This document shows positions 17,715-24,511 of a stretch of DNA of 36,391 nt, in pieces; within the stretch, counting starts at the first letter, position 1, and each line of letters begins with the position of its first letter. The DNA is taken from assembly GCA_964563495.1 (NCBI GenBank), contig CAZLYK010000048.1, positions 1 to 36,391 of the forward strand, written 5' to 3'. This DNA comes from CAZLYK01 sp964563495 (GTDB lineage: Bacteria; Acidobacteriota; Blastocatellia; RBC074). A model generated the notes under the pieces. That model saw only the letters and a list, made by a program, of their open reading frames with translations, was not told the origin of the DNA and searched no databases. The position numbers were made by a program, and so were the translations under genes.

Positions 17715-19613
17715 ATGAGCGGTATTTTTGGAATCATCAATCTTGACGGCGCACCGGCTTCATTGGAGCTGTTGCAGAAGATGACGGTATCAGGAGCCGT
17801 GCAATGGCCCGATGACCGGAATGTCTGGGCTTGTGGGAGCGTAGGATTTGGGCACGCTCTTCTGCGCACCACCGATGAACCATTGACCGGACACCAGCCT
17901 TGCAGTTTTGATGGCCGTGTGTGGATCACCGCCGACGCCAGACTGGACGGCCGATCCGAACTCGTTAGTGCAATCGAGGCTCAGGGGGCCTCGGGGCTTA
18001 GCCAAGCGAATGACGCCAACCTGATTCTCCACGCTTATCAGATCTGGGGCGTCGATTGCGTGGATCATTTGATCGGAGATTTTGCTTTCGCGATCTGGGA
18101 TGATGTTTCCCGGCGATTGTTTTGCGCGCGCGATCATTTCGGAGTCAAACCATTCTACTTTGTTAAAAATGACCGGTTCCTGACCTTTTCCAGCAATCTT
18201 GATGCCTTGCACATGCATCCGGAAGTTTCGGAGAGGTTGAATGACGAGTTTATCGGCGACTTCCTGCTTTTCGGCGGGAATCAGAATCAGGCGACCACGG
18301 TATATGGGGAGATTGAGCGATTACCGCCGGCGCATCGCCTGATTGTCGAATCAGGATCGATGCGGGTGGGGCGATATTGGGATCTGCCTGTTGGCGGGCG
18401 CATCCGCTACGCTCGTAATTCGGATTATCTGGCTCACTATCGCCAGCTCTTTGAACAGGCCGTTGCGGATCGGCTGCGCACTGATCGAATTTCTGTCTTG
18501 ATGAGTGGTGGGACGGATTCCGCCGCGATCGGCGCATTGGCTGCACAGATTCTTCGCAAAGACCGGCCTGGCGCCGACGTTCAGGCTTTTACCGTGATTT
18601 ACCGCGACCTGCTGCCCGGCGACAGGGAAGGTTATTTTGCCGGACTGGTCGCAGACTCGGCCGGCATGCCGATCAACTATTTATCGGGTGATGATTACCG
18701 GTTTTATCAACGATGGGACAGCCCGGAGCTCTACTGCCGGCAGCCGATCGACCATTCGACGCTTGCCGCCTGGTTCGATTGTTATCTTCTTTGCGCCGGC
18801 CATAGCTCTGTGGTGCTGACAGGGTATGGCGGAGATGCGGCAATGGCGGGTCATATCGGTTACTACGCTGAGTTGTTGAAGCGAGGGCGAGCGGGAAAGT
18901 TTCTATGGGATGCCGGCCGTCACGCGTTCAGTCATCGGACTTTGAGAGGGCTCAGCTTGCGGTCGGAATTCAAGAGAATGTTTGATAGGGGAAAAGTTTG
19001 GGCGCCCCCTTTCCCGGATTGGATTGACCCTGAATTCGCAAGGAATACGGGTCTGCTTGAACGACATCGGAATTATTATACTCCCATGGCAGTACCGGCT
19101 CAGATTATGCATCCCGATGCTTATCAATCATTAAGAGTTCCTTTATGGTCAAATCTTTTTGAGACTGACTTCCCCGTGACTGTTCCGCTTGAGACCCGGC
19201 ATCCATTTTTTGACCTCAGGCTGATAGAATATCTTCTCTCGATCCCTCCGGTCCCCTGGTGCATCGGGAAGACAGTTCACAGGGAAGCGATGCGGGGAAT
19301 TTTACCGGAACCGGTTCGGACTCGACCAAAAGCCCCACTCGCCGGCAATCGCATTCTGGCCAGGCTCAACCACCCGGTCACGCCGGACAAGATCGATGCC
19401 GGGCTGAGCATGGTCGGAGATTCATATGTTGATAGGCGCGCTTATCGACGGGCCCTGGAGAGATTTCAAATTGGAGAGTTGACCAGCTTCGCGCCGATCA
19501 CTGCGCCGGTCAGTCTGAATTACTGGCTCCGGCGGCGTGAGCTGGGAATAGACAGGATTGACAAGATTTTTACAGAATTGAACACGACAGAGGCTCGATC
19601 TGCAGCCCGGTGA
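17715..19613 (+). CDS. Lasso cyclase C1 (asparagine-synthetase-like)
   Basis: 632 aa. The class II amidotransferase-like N-terminus reads MSGIFGIINL: the Cys nucleophile of AsnB is replaced by Ser, and the RGPD motif is VQWPDD, so glutamine hydrolysis is not expected. The PPi loop SGGTDS (residues 264-269) of the ATP-binding domain is intact. Such enzymes activate the Asp/Glu side chain with ATP and join it to the N-terminal amine of the core peptide. The last 20 or so residues (from IDRIDKIFTELN) are a read-through of a repeat arm at 19547-19588 in its open frame. C1 is colinear with C2 (19882) through at least the first 270 residues and lies just upstream of precursor A1. Confidence 0.9.
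   Translation: MSGIFGIINLDGAPASLELLQKMTVSGAVQWPDDRNVWACGSVGFGHALLRTTDEPLTGHQPCSFDGRVWITADARLDGRSELVSAIEAQGASGLSQANDANLILHAYQIWGVDCVDHLIGDFAFAIWDDVSRRLFCARDHFGVKPFYFVKNDRFLTFSSNLDALHMHPEVSERLNDEFIGDFLLFGGNQNQATTVYGEIERLPPAHRLIVESGSMRVGRYWDLPVGGRIRYARNSDYLAHYRQLFEQAVADRLRTDRISVLMSGGTDSAAIGALAAQILRKDRPGADVQAFTVIYRDLLPGDREGYFAGLVADSAGMPINYLSGDDYRFYQRWDSPELYCRQPIDHSTLAAWFDCYLLCAGHSSVVLTGYGGDAAMAGHIGYYAELLKRGRAGKFLWDAGRHAFSHRTLRGLSLRSEFKRMFDRGKVWAPPFPDWIDPEFARNTGLLERHRNYYTPMAVPAQIMHPDAYQSLRVPLWSNLFETDFPVTVPLETRHPFFDLRLIEYLLSIPPVPWCIGKTVHREAMRGILPEPVRTRPKAPLAGNRILARLNHPVTPDKIDAGLSMVGDSYVDRRAYRRALERFQIGELTSFAPITAPVSLNYWLRRRELGIDRIDKIFTELNTTEARSAAR
19547..19588 (+). repeat. Left half-arm of the palindromic element inside the C1 reading frame (copy 11)
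   Basis: AATAGACAGGATTGACAAGA then TTTTTACAGAATTGAACACGAC. In this frame (ATA GAC AGG ATT GAC) there is no stop, so cyclase C1 continues through it to a TGA at 19611. Confidence 0.88.
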
Positions 19614-19646
19614 AAAGTTTCTCTTTTTCGTGTGCCCCCCTAATAG

Positions 19647-19653
19647 TAAGGAG
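19647..19653 (+). promoter_or_regulatory. Strong ribosome binding site for precursor A1
   Basis: TAAGGAG, 8 bases before the ATG at 19662. It is much stronger than the sites of the surrounding enzymes and supports the call of this short gene. Confidence 0.8.
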
Positions 19654-19661
19654 TTTTGGTT

Positions 19662-19832
19662 ATGGTCAAAAAAGAAAAGCCGGCCACTATTCAGCCTGGT
19701 CAGCCTCACAAAAAGGCGGCTTATCGCGCTCCACAGATAGTGGTTTACGGTAATATTCAGACTCTGACTTTGACCAAGCAAAAGGCAAACACCTCTGACA
19801 ATCCTGGCCAAGAGGTGAATATGACATTTTAA
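19662..19832 (+). CDS. Lasso peptide precursor A1 (56 aa)
   Basis: A short gene between cyclases C1 and C2. The leader has the lasso pattern Y21-R-A-P24-Q-I26-V-V-Y29-G30 and then T36 six residues after the Gly, the Thr normally at position -2 of the cut. This puts the core at residue 38, TKQKANTSDNPGQEVNMTF (19 aa), with Asp46 at core position 9, a standard ring-closing place. If T38 were instead the -2 Thr, the core would start at Gln40 with Asp at position 7. Either way residue 1 is not Gly, Ala, Ser or Cys, which is unusual. A TAAGGAG site precedes it. The leader motif makes the family call strong; the final structure is unproven. Confidence 0.88.
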   Translation: MVKKEKPATIQPGQPHKKAAYRAPQIVVYGNIQTLTLTKQKANTSDNPGQEVNMTF

Positions 19833-19881
19833 CCGCCATTTTGCTGATAAGGATTCCCGGCAAAAGGAATAACGAGACTTT

Positions 19882-21753
19882 GTGAGCGGCATAGTAGCCA
19901 TTCTCAATCTGGATCATGCCCCGGTGTCGCCGTCTCTTCTGCGGCGAATGACGGAATACATGGCGTTTCGCGGACCCGATGCCCGGGAGGTATGGATAGA
20001 CGGGCAGGTTGGGTTTGGCCACGCCATGCTTCGCACGACTGATGAATCGATGCACGAGCGCCAGCCCTGCAGCCTCGATGGCCAGGTCTGGATTACGGCC
20101 GATGCCCGGGTCGATGGCCGTCAAGACCTGATCGTCAAACTGGAAGCTGCCGGCCGTAGAGATCTAAAAAACGCGACGGACGTCGAGCTGATCCTTCATT
20201 CGTATCATGCCTGGGGTGACAAATGTGTCGATCACCTGATCGGCGATTTTTCATTTGTCATCTGGGACGGACTTAACCGGCGCCTTTTCTGCGCCCGGGA
20301 TCATTTCGGGGTCAAGCCGTTTTTTTTTGCCCAAGTCAATAATTGCCTGATTATCAGTAATACGCTCGACTGTATTCGGCTTCATCCTGTAGTTTCTGAT
20401 CAGTTGAATGAGCAGGCGATCGGTGATTTTCTGCTTGTCGGATCGAACGAAGAGCCGACGACAACGTTTTTTGAAGCTATTAAGCGTCTTCCCGCGGCTC
20501 ACAGACTCGTCTTTTCAATGGGCAATTTCAAGATCGATCGATATTGGGTCATGCCGATTGAGGATGAGGTTCATTTCAAGCGCGAGTCTGATTATGTCGA
20601 GCGATTTGTTGAGCTTTTAGATCAGGCGGTGAGTGACAGGTTGCGCACCGATCGGGTGGGTATTTTTATGAGTGGCGGGTTGGATTCCTCAACGGTTGCC
20701 GCCACGGCTCATAAGCTCCTTTCAAAACAGTCTGCCAATTTTGACATGCAAGCGTTCACAATTGTTTTCGATCGGTTGATACATGATGATGAGCGATATT
20801 ATTCAGGCGTGGTCGCTGAAGGCTTGAAGATCCCGATAACGTTCCTTCCAGCCGATGAGTATAAGTTATATCAGGGGTACCCGACCGATTTCCCCGATTC
20901 TGAACCTACTCAAGGGCCTCTACGAATTATCGGTGATGATCGCCATAGGATGGCCGCTGCATACTCGAGGGTAGTGCTTACCGGAGAGGGAGGCGATGTG
21001 TTTTTAAGGCCATCGGCATCATATCTGGTCGGATTGGTCAAGAATCTGCAATTTGGTCATCTTCTTAAAGATCTGGTCAGACACATCCGTCGAAATAGAA
21101 GATTTCCGAGAATTGGAATTCGGACTGCGCTAAGAAGTCGTTTTAGAGCAAGGCGATCGGATATTCCCGAAATTGAATGGCTGAATCCAATATTTGAATC
21201 AACATATAAGCTGAAATCGCGATGGATTGAGCTTAATAAGTTTCCCAAATCTGCCCATCCGACCAGGCCTGATGCTTATGAACATTTAACTACCCCGCGT
21301 TGGGCATCGTTTTTTGAAAGCTACGATGCTGGGGTAATGCATCTGCCGGTCGAAGTCCGTCATCCGCTGTTTGATATTCGTCTGTTAAAATACACATTAA
21401 GACTTCCATCGATGCCATGGTGCATTGACAAAGAGTTGATTAGAATCTCAATGAAAGGCCTACTTCCGGATGAAATTCTCAAACGCAATAAAACACCTGT
21501 TTCAGAGAGCCCTGTTCTGGCTATAATGCGTTCTGGAAAGTTTCAGATAGCTGACAATTTTCTTTCTCTGCCCGATTTAGGATCTTTCATCAATAAGAAT
21601 AGGTTATTAGAGTTTGGTGAAAAGTTTCTAGCTAATCACCACACTTCCGTTAATACCGCACAGATCTGGATATTCTTTAGAGTTATCAACCTTGGTTATT
21701 GGCTGGAAGCCTTACAATCTTCAGAAACTGCAGCTGAGGAATTATGTCAGTGA
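19882..21753 (+). CDS. Lasso cyclase C2 (asparagine-synthetase-like)
   Basis: 623 aa from a GTG start (MSGIVAILNL), with AAGGA 13 bases upstream. It is a paralogue of C1: motifs such as RTTDE, DGQVWITADARVDGR, CVDHLIGDFSF, RRLFCARDHFGVKPF and SGGLDSS (residues 264-270) occur at the same residue numbers. The Cys nucleophile is again Ser, although RGPD is kept here. In the second half GDGGDE of AsnB is replaced by GEGGDV. Base composition falls sharply towards its 3' end (20 G+C in the 60 bases 21541-21600). It is followed after 18 bases by precursor A2, so C2-A2 looks like a second cyclase-precursor module. Confidence 0.9.
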   Translation: MSGIVAILNLDHAPVSPSLLRRMTEYMAFRGPDAREVWIDGQVGFGHAMLRTTDESMHERQPCSLDGQVWITADARVDGRQDLIVKLEAAGRRDLKNATDVELILHSYHAWGDKCVDHLIGDFSFVIWDGLNRRLFCARDHFGVKPFFFAQVNNCLIISNTLDCIRLHPVVSDQLNEQAIGDFLLVGSNEEPTTTFFEAIKRLPAAHRLVFSMGNFKIDRYWVMPIEDEVHFKRESDYVERFVELLDQAVSDRLRTDRVGIFMSGGLDSSTVAATAHKLLSKQSANFDMQAFTIVFDRLIHDDERYYSGVVAEGLKIPITFLPADEYKLYQGYPTDFPDSEPTQGPLRIIGDDRHRMAAAYSRVVLTGEGGDVFLRPSASYLVGLVKNLQFGHLLKDLVRHIRRNRRFPRIGIRTALRSRFRARRSDIPEIEWLNPIFESTYKLKSRWIELNKFPKSAHPTRPDAYEHLTTPRWASFFESYDAGVMHLPVEVRHPLFDIRLLKYTLRLPSMPWCIDKELIRISMKGLLPDEILKRNKTPVSESPVLAIMRSGKFQIADNFLSLPDLGSFINKNRLLEFGEKFLANHHTSVNTAQIWIFFRVINLGYWLEALQSSETAAEELCQ

Positions 21754-21758
21754 TAGAA

Positions 21759-21764
21759 AAGGAG
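21759..21764 (+). promoter_or_regulatory. Ribosome binding site for precursor A2
   Basis: AAGGAG, 7 bases before the ATG at 21772, in the 18-base gap after C2. It supports the short gene downstream. Confidence 0.78.
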
Positions 21765-21771
21765 AGATATT

Positions 21772-21948
21772 ATGGATAAAGCGATTTGTAATCCTGCTTT
21801 AACCAAGATCGAAAATACCACACATAGGACTTATCGCAAGCCCCGGCTTGTCGCCTATGGAACAGTCCAATTATTGACACAAAATACGACTATGTCTAAG
21901 GACATGGATGATAATCCAGGAATGGGAGGATCGGATAAGACCGGTTGA
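21772..21948 (+). CDS. Lasso peptide precursor A2 (58 aa)
   Basis: Leader motif Y21-R-K-P24-R-L26-V-A-Y29-G30 with T36, at exactly the same positions as in A1. The predicted core starts at Asn38 (NTTMSKDMDD, then NPGMGGSDKTG; 21 aa), with Asp at core positions 7, 9 and 10; Asp46 at position 9 lines up with Asp46 of A1. A DNPG stretch follows in both peptides, shifted by one residue. The tail GGSDKTG holds a Ser and a Thr that the adjacent kinase could modify. Asn at core position 1 is unusual for a lasso peptide. Confidence 0.88.
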   Translation: MDKAICNPALTKIENTTHRTYRKPRLVAYGTVQLLTQNTTMSKDMDDNPGMGGSDKTG

Positions 21949-21971
21949 TCCAACTTCCGACGATTCAATAA

Positions 21972-22943
21972 ATGCATTACTCAGTCTACGGTCTCAGTAT
22001 CAGGCCAAATCTACCGATTCCAGGACTCAGGTCAATTGATAATCAATTATCAATCGACCTCCATGTAAATTTAAAGAGGTCTCCGATATGTCTTGTGTCG
22101 TCCAAAGATGAAGATTCTGAAATTTGTTACAATAGCCGACTAATTGATGGGCTTGATGAATCCAATCTGATTGTCTGGAAAATTGCTAATGGCGACTGGT
22201 TTCGCCTTCGCTACAGGGACGGCACTGAATTTTTCGTTGATAGAAAAGGCACTGAATTATGGGCTTCCTGGCTTGACCCTTTTACCCTCGAAGACACTGC
22301 GACCTACCTACTCGGCCCTGTATTCGGCTTCCTGCTCCGGCTTCGCGGGGTCACCTGCCTTCATGCCAGCTCTATCGCAATCGATGATCGAGCCGTTGCC
22401 CTGATCGGGCCGCCGGGCGCCGGGAAGTCTACGACGGCTGCGGCGTTCGTGCGCATGGGCTATCCGGTCTTGTCTGAAGACGTGGTCGCGCTCGATGACC
22501 TCGGCAATTGTTTTATGGTGCGGCCCGGATATCCCCTGATTCGGTTGTGGCCGGAATCGGTTAAGACGTTATTTGGCTCTCCGGATGCGCTGCCGCTGCT
22601 CACGCCCAATTGGAATAAGCGCTATCTGGATCTGACCGGCAGCGGGGGAGGTTTTCAATCTGAGCCGTTGCCGTTGGCGGCGGTCTATCTGCTTAATCCG
22701 CGTAGTGATGATCCGGCGGCTCCATACATCGAAGCGGTTCCGGGCCAGGAAGCGCTCATGTCTTTGGTCGCCAACACGTACACCAATTACTTATTGGATC
22801 AGGAGATGCGTGCGCGTGAGTTCGATCTGTTGGGGCGGCTGATCGCCAATGTCCCGGTTCGCCGGATTACCCCCCATTCGGATCCGGCGCGGCTGCCGGA
22901 TCTATGCCGGACGATCCTCGATGATTTTCAAAGAAGGAAATAG
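21972..22943 (+). CDS. HPr-kinase-like protein (lasso peptide kinase type)
   Basis: 323 aa. The P-loop IGPPGAGKSTT (about residues 145-155) is followed by VLSEDVVALDD (about 167-176), the HprK/P-type kinase core. The N-terminal regulatory domain of true HPr kinase is absent and replaced by about 120 residues typical of RiPP-associated homologues (LHASSIAID precedes the P-loop). In the paeninodin family, kinases of this kind phosphorylate the C-terminal Ser of lasso precursors. Candidate targets here are Ser54/Thr57 of A2 or Thr55 of A1. It starts 23 bases after A2. The first third is AT-rich and the rest GC-rich. The stop TAG belongs to the next repeat. Confidence 0.85.
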   Translation: MHYSVYGLSIRPNLPIPGLRSIDNQLSIDLHVNLKRSPICLVSSKDEDSEICYNSRLIDGLDESNLIVWKIANGDWFRLRYRDGTEFFVDRKGTELWASWLDPFTLEDTATYLLGPVFGFLLRLRGVTCLHASSIAIDDRAVALIGPPGAGKSTTAAAFVRMGYPVLSEDVVALDDLGNCFMVRPGYPLIRLWPESVKTLFGSPDALPLLTPNWNKRYLDLTGSGGGFQSEPLPLAAVYLLNPRSDDPAAPYIEAVPGQEALMSLVANTYTNYLLDQEMRAREFDLLGRLIANVPVRRITPHSDPARLPDLCRTILDDFQRRK

Positions 22944-23040
22944 ACAGGATTGACAAGATTTCGGCAGGATTTAACAGGATTTTTTCTGCCTTGTCTTTGT
23001 CCGGTTTAATCCTGCCGAAATCTTGTCAATCCTGTCTATT
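22939..23040. repeat. Palindromic intergenic element, medium form (copy 12)
   Basis: 102 bp. The left arm has AGATTTCGGCAGGATTTAAC and the right arm GGTTTAATCCTGCCGAAATCT. The CGG/CCG variant, which is TTG/CAA in most other copies, is present in both arms, again a matched change. It gives the kinase its stop codon. Confidence 0.94.
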
Positions 23041-23051
23041 TTCTTCTTAAA

Positions 23052-23058
23052 AGAGGAG
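23052..23058 (+). promoter_or_regulatory. Ribosome binding site of a decayed gene
   Basis: AGAGGAG, 8 bases before TTG at 23067, still intact ahead of the oxygenase remnant. Confidence 0.6.
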
Positions 23059-23066
23059 ATAACGCA

Positions 23067-23296
23067 TTGCCGAGACCGGGTTTCTTCGCTTATCTGGGAT
23101 TGTTTGCGATCAATGGGTTTCTTGATCCTGAGCTCTGCGCGCGGCTGCGCGAAGAGAGGACCCGCTTTGGAGCAAATGCGGATTACCGCTGGCGGCTGAA
23201 GAGGGGTTGCTGGTCGCGTTTCGCTCCGATCTGACACACGAGGTGACGCGGGTAACGCAAGGGATGAGATACACCATAGTCACCTGGTACTACTGA
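23067..23296 (+). pseudogene. Remnant of a 2OG-Fe(II) (prolyl-4-hydroxylase-like) oxygenase
   Basis: Two pieces in different frames. From 23067: LPRPGFFAYLGLFAINGFLD then PELCARLREE, the usual opening of P4H-like oxygenases ('F...GFLdpelCarLr'), reaching a TGA at 23232-23234. From about 23183 in another frame: LPLAAEEGLLVAFRSD then LTHEVTRVTQGMRYTIVTWYY, ending TGA at 23294-23296. This is the family's C-terminal core, with the second metal His (THEV) and the 2-oxoglutarate Arg (GMRYTIVTW). The centre, including the HxD motif, is missing: about 75 residues remain of some 200. Probably a tailoring oxygenase of the lasso cluster lost by internal deletion with a frameshift. Confidence 0.78.
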
Positions 23297-23300
23297 TAAA

Positions 23301-24455
23301 ATGTACAGTATTTCCGCTTACGGTTCGATGATTGCTGACGGCGCGCGCATGGACGCTTACGTCGAAGCGCTGCGCCGCGCGGTCAAGCCCGGCTCGGTCG
23401 TGCTCGATATCGGCGCCGGGACGGGCATCTTCTCACTGCTCGCCTGCCGGTTCGGCGCGGGGCGCGTCTATGCCGTAGAGCCTGACGATGCGATTCAGGT
23501 GGCGCGCGAGATTGCCGAGGCCAATGGTTATTCAGACCGGATCGAGTTTATCCAGAAGCTTTCGACCGAGATCACGTTGCCCGAGCCGGCAGATGTCATG
23601 ATCTGCGATCTGCGCGGCCTGCTGCCGCTTTTCGGTCATCACATACCGAGCGTCATCGACGCGCGGGAGCGCCTGCTCAAGCCCGGCGGCGTACAGATTC
23701 CGCAGTCCGATCAATTGCGGGTGGCCGTCATCGAAGCTGAAGAACTTTGCCGGGAACACTTCAGCCCATGGGACCTATACGATTTCGACACCACGGCGGC
23801 AAAGCGGATCATCGCCAATACCTGCGGGTGGAAGCTCAAGGATCTTGAGGCGGGGATCATGTTGACAGAGCCCGAGCTTTGGGCGAGGCTGGACTATACG
23901 AAAATCGAGGATCCGAATGTAGAGGGCGCCGTCCGCTTCAACGCCATACGTACGGGGAGAGCACACGGCCTGCTGGTCTGGTTCGATTCCGTGTTAGCGG
24001 AAAATGTCAGATTTTCGAACGCCCCCGGATCTTCGAACCCGACCAAAGTTTATGGCAGAAGCTTCTTCCCCTGGACTGATCCGGTTGACCTGACCGCCGG
24101 TGACGAGGTAGAGGTCAAGCTGGAAGCCAGATTTGTCGCCAGTGATTATCTCTATCGTTGGCAGACGGTCATCCGCGACGGGCAGAATCCCCAACAGATC
24201 AGGGCACATTTCAATCAATCGACCTTCTTCGGCGAGCCGCTCTCGCTCGGCCGGCTGCGCAAGCAGAGCGCCGAGTTCGTCCCTGAGCTCAGTCGCGACG
24301 GTCTGATCGATCAATTCATACTCACGCAAATGGCAGATCACAAACCGCTGGGCGAAATAGCTAAACAGGTCATCGAACAATTCCCCGGTGTCTACCGGCG
24401 CTGGGAAGATGCGTTGACACACATCGGCGAACTATCAAAGAGATATAGTCACTAG
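23301..24455 (+). CDS. PRMT-like SAM-dependent methyltransferase with extra C-terminal helical domain
   Basis: 384 aa. The start MYSISAYGSMIADGARMDAY and motif I VLDIGAGTGIFSLLA (about residues 34-48), with AVEPDD after it, follow the arginine-methyltransferase plan, and a beta-barrel-like second half follows. The double-E loop of true PRMTs is not seen; its place reads CDLRGLLPLFG, so the target may not be arginine. The last 55 or so residues (DGLIDQFILTQMADHKPLGE... to LSKRYS) form a separate helical module that resembles PqqD-type segments. It starts 4 bases after the oxygenase remnant, in the lasso operon, so it may modify the precursor or product. This role is inferred. Confidence 0.8.
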   Translation: MYSISAYGSMIADGARMDAYVEALRRAVKPGSVVLDIGAGTGIFSLLACRFGAGRVYAVEPDDAIQVAREIAEANGYSDRIEFIQKLSTEITLPEPADVMICDLRGLLPLFGHHIPSVIDARERLLKPGGVQIPQSDQLRVAVIEAEELCREHFSPWDLYDFDTTAAKRIIANTCGWKLKDLEAGIMLTEPELWARLDYTKIEDPNVEGAVRFNAIRTGRAHGLLVWFDSVLAENVRFSNAPGSSNPTKVYGRSFFPWTDPVDLTAGDEVEVKLEARFVASDYLYRWQTVIRDGQNPQQIRAHFNQSTFFGEPLSLGRLRKQSAEFVPELSRDGLIDQFILTQMADHKPLGEIAKQVIEQFPGVYRRWEDALTHIGELSKRYSH

Positions 24456-24463
24456 ATAGGTAA

Positions 24464-24509
24464 TAATCCTGTATCATCCTGCAAAAATCCTGTCAATCCT
24501 GTCTATTTT
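24464..24509 (+). repeat. Right half-arm of the palindromic element (copy 13)
   Basis: TAATCCTGTATCATCCTGCA then AAAATCCTGTCAATCCTGTCTATTTT. No left arm is recognisable. It ends 2 bases before the transporter ATG and occupies the place of its ribosome binding site. Confidence 0.88.
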
Positions 24510-24511
24510 CC

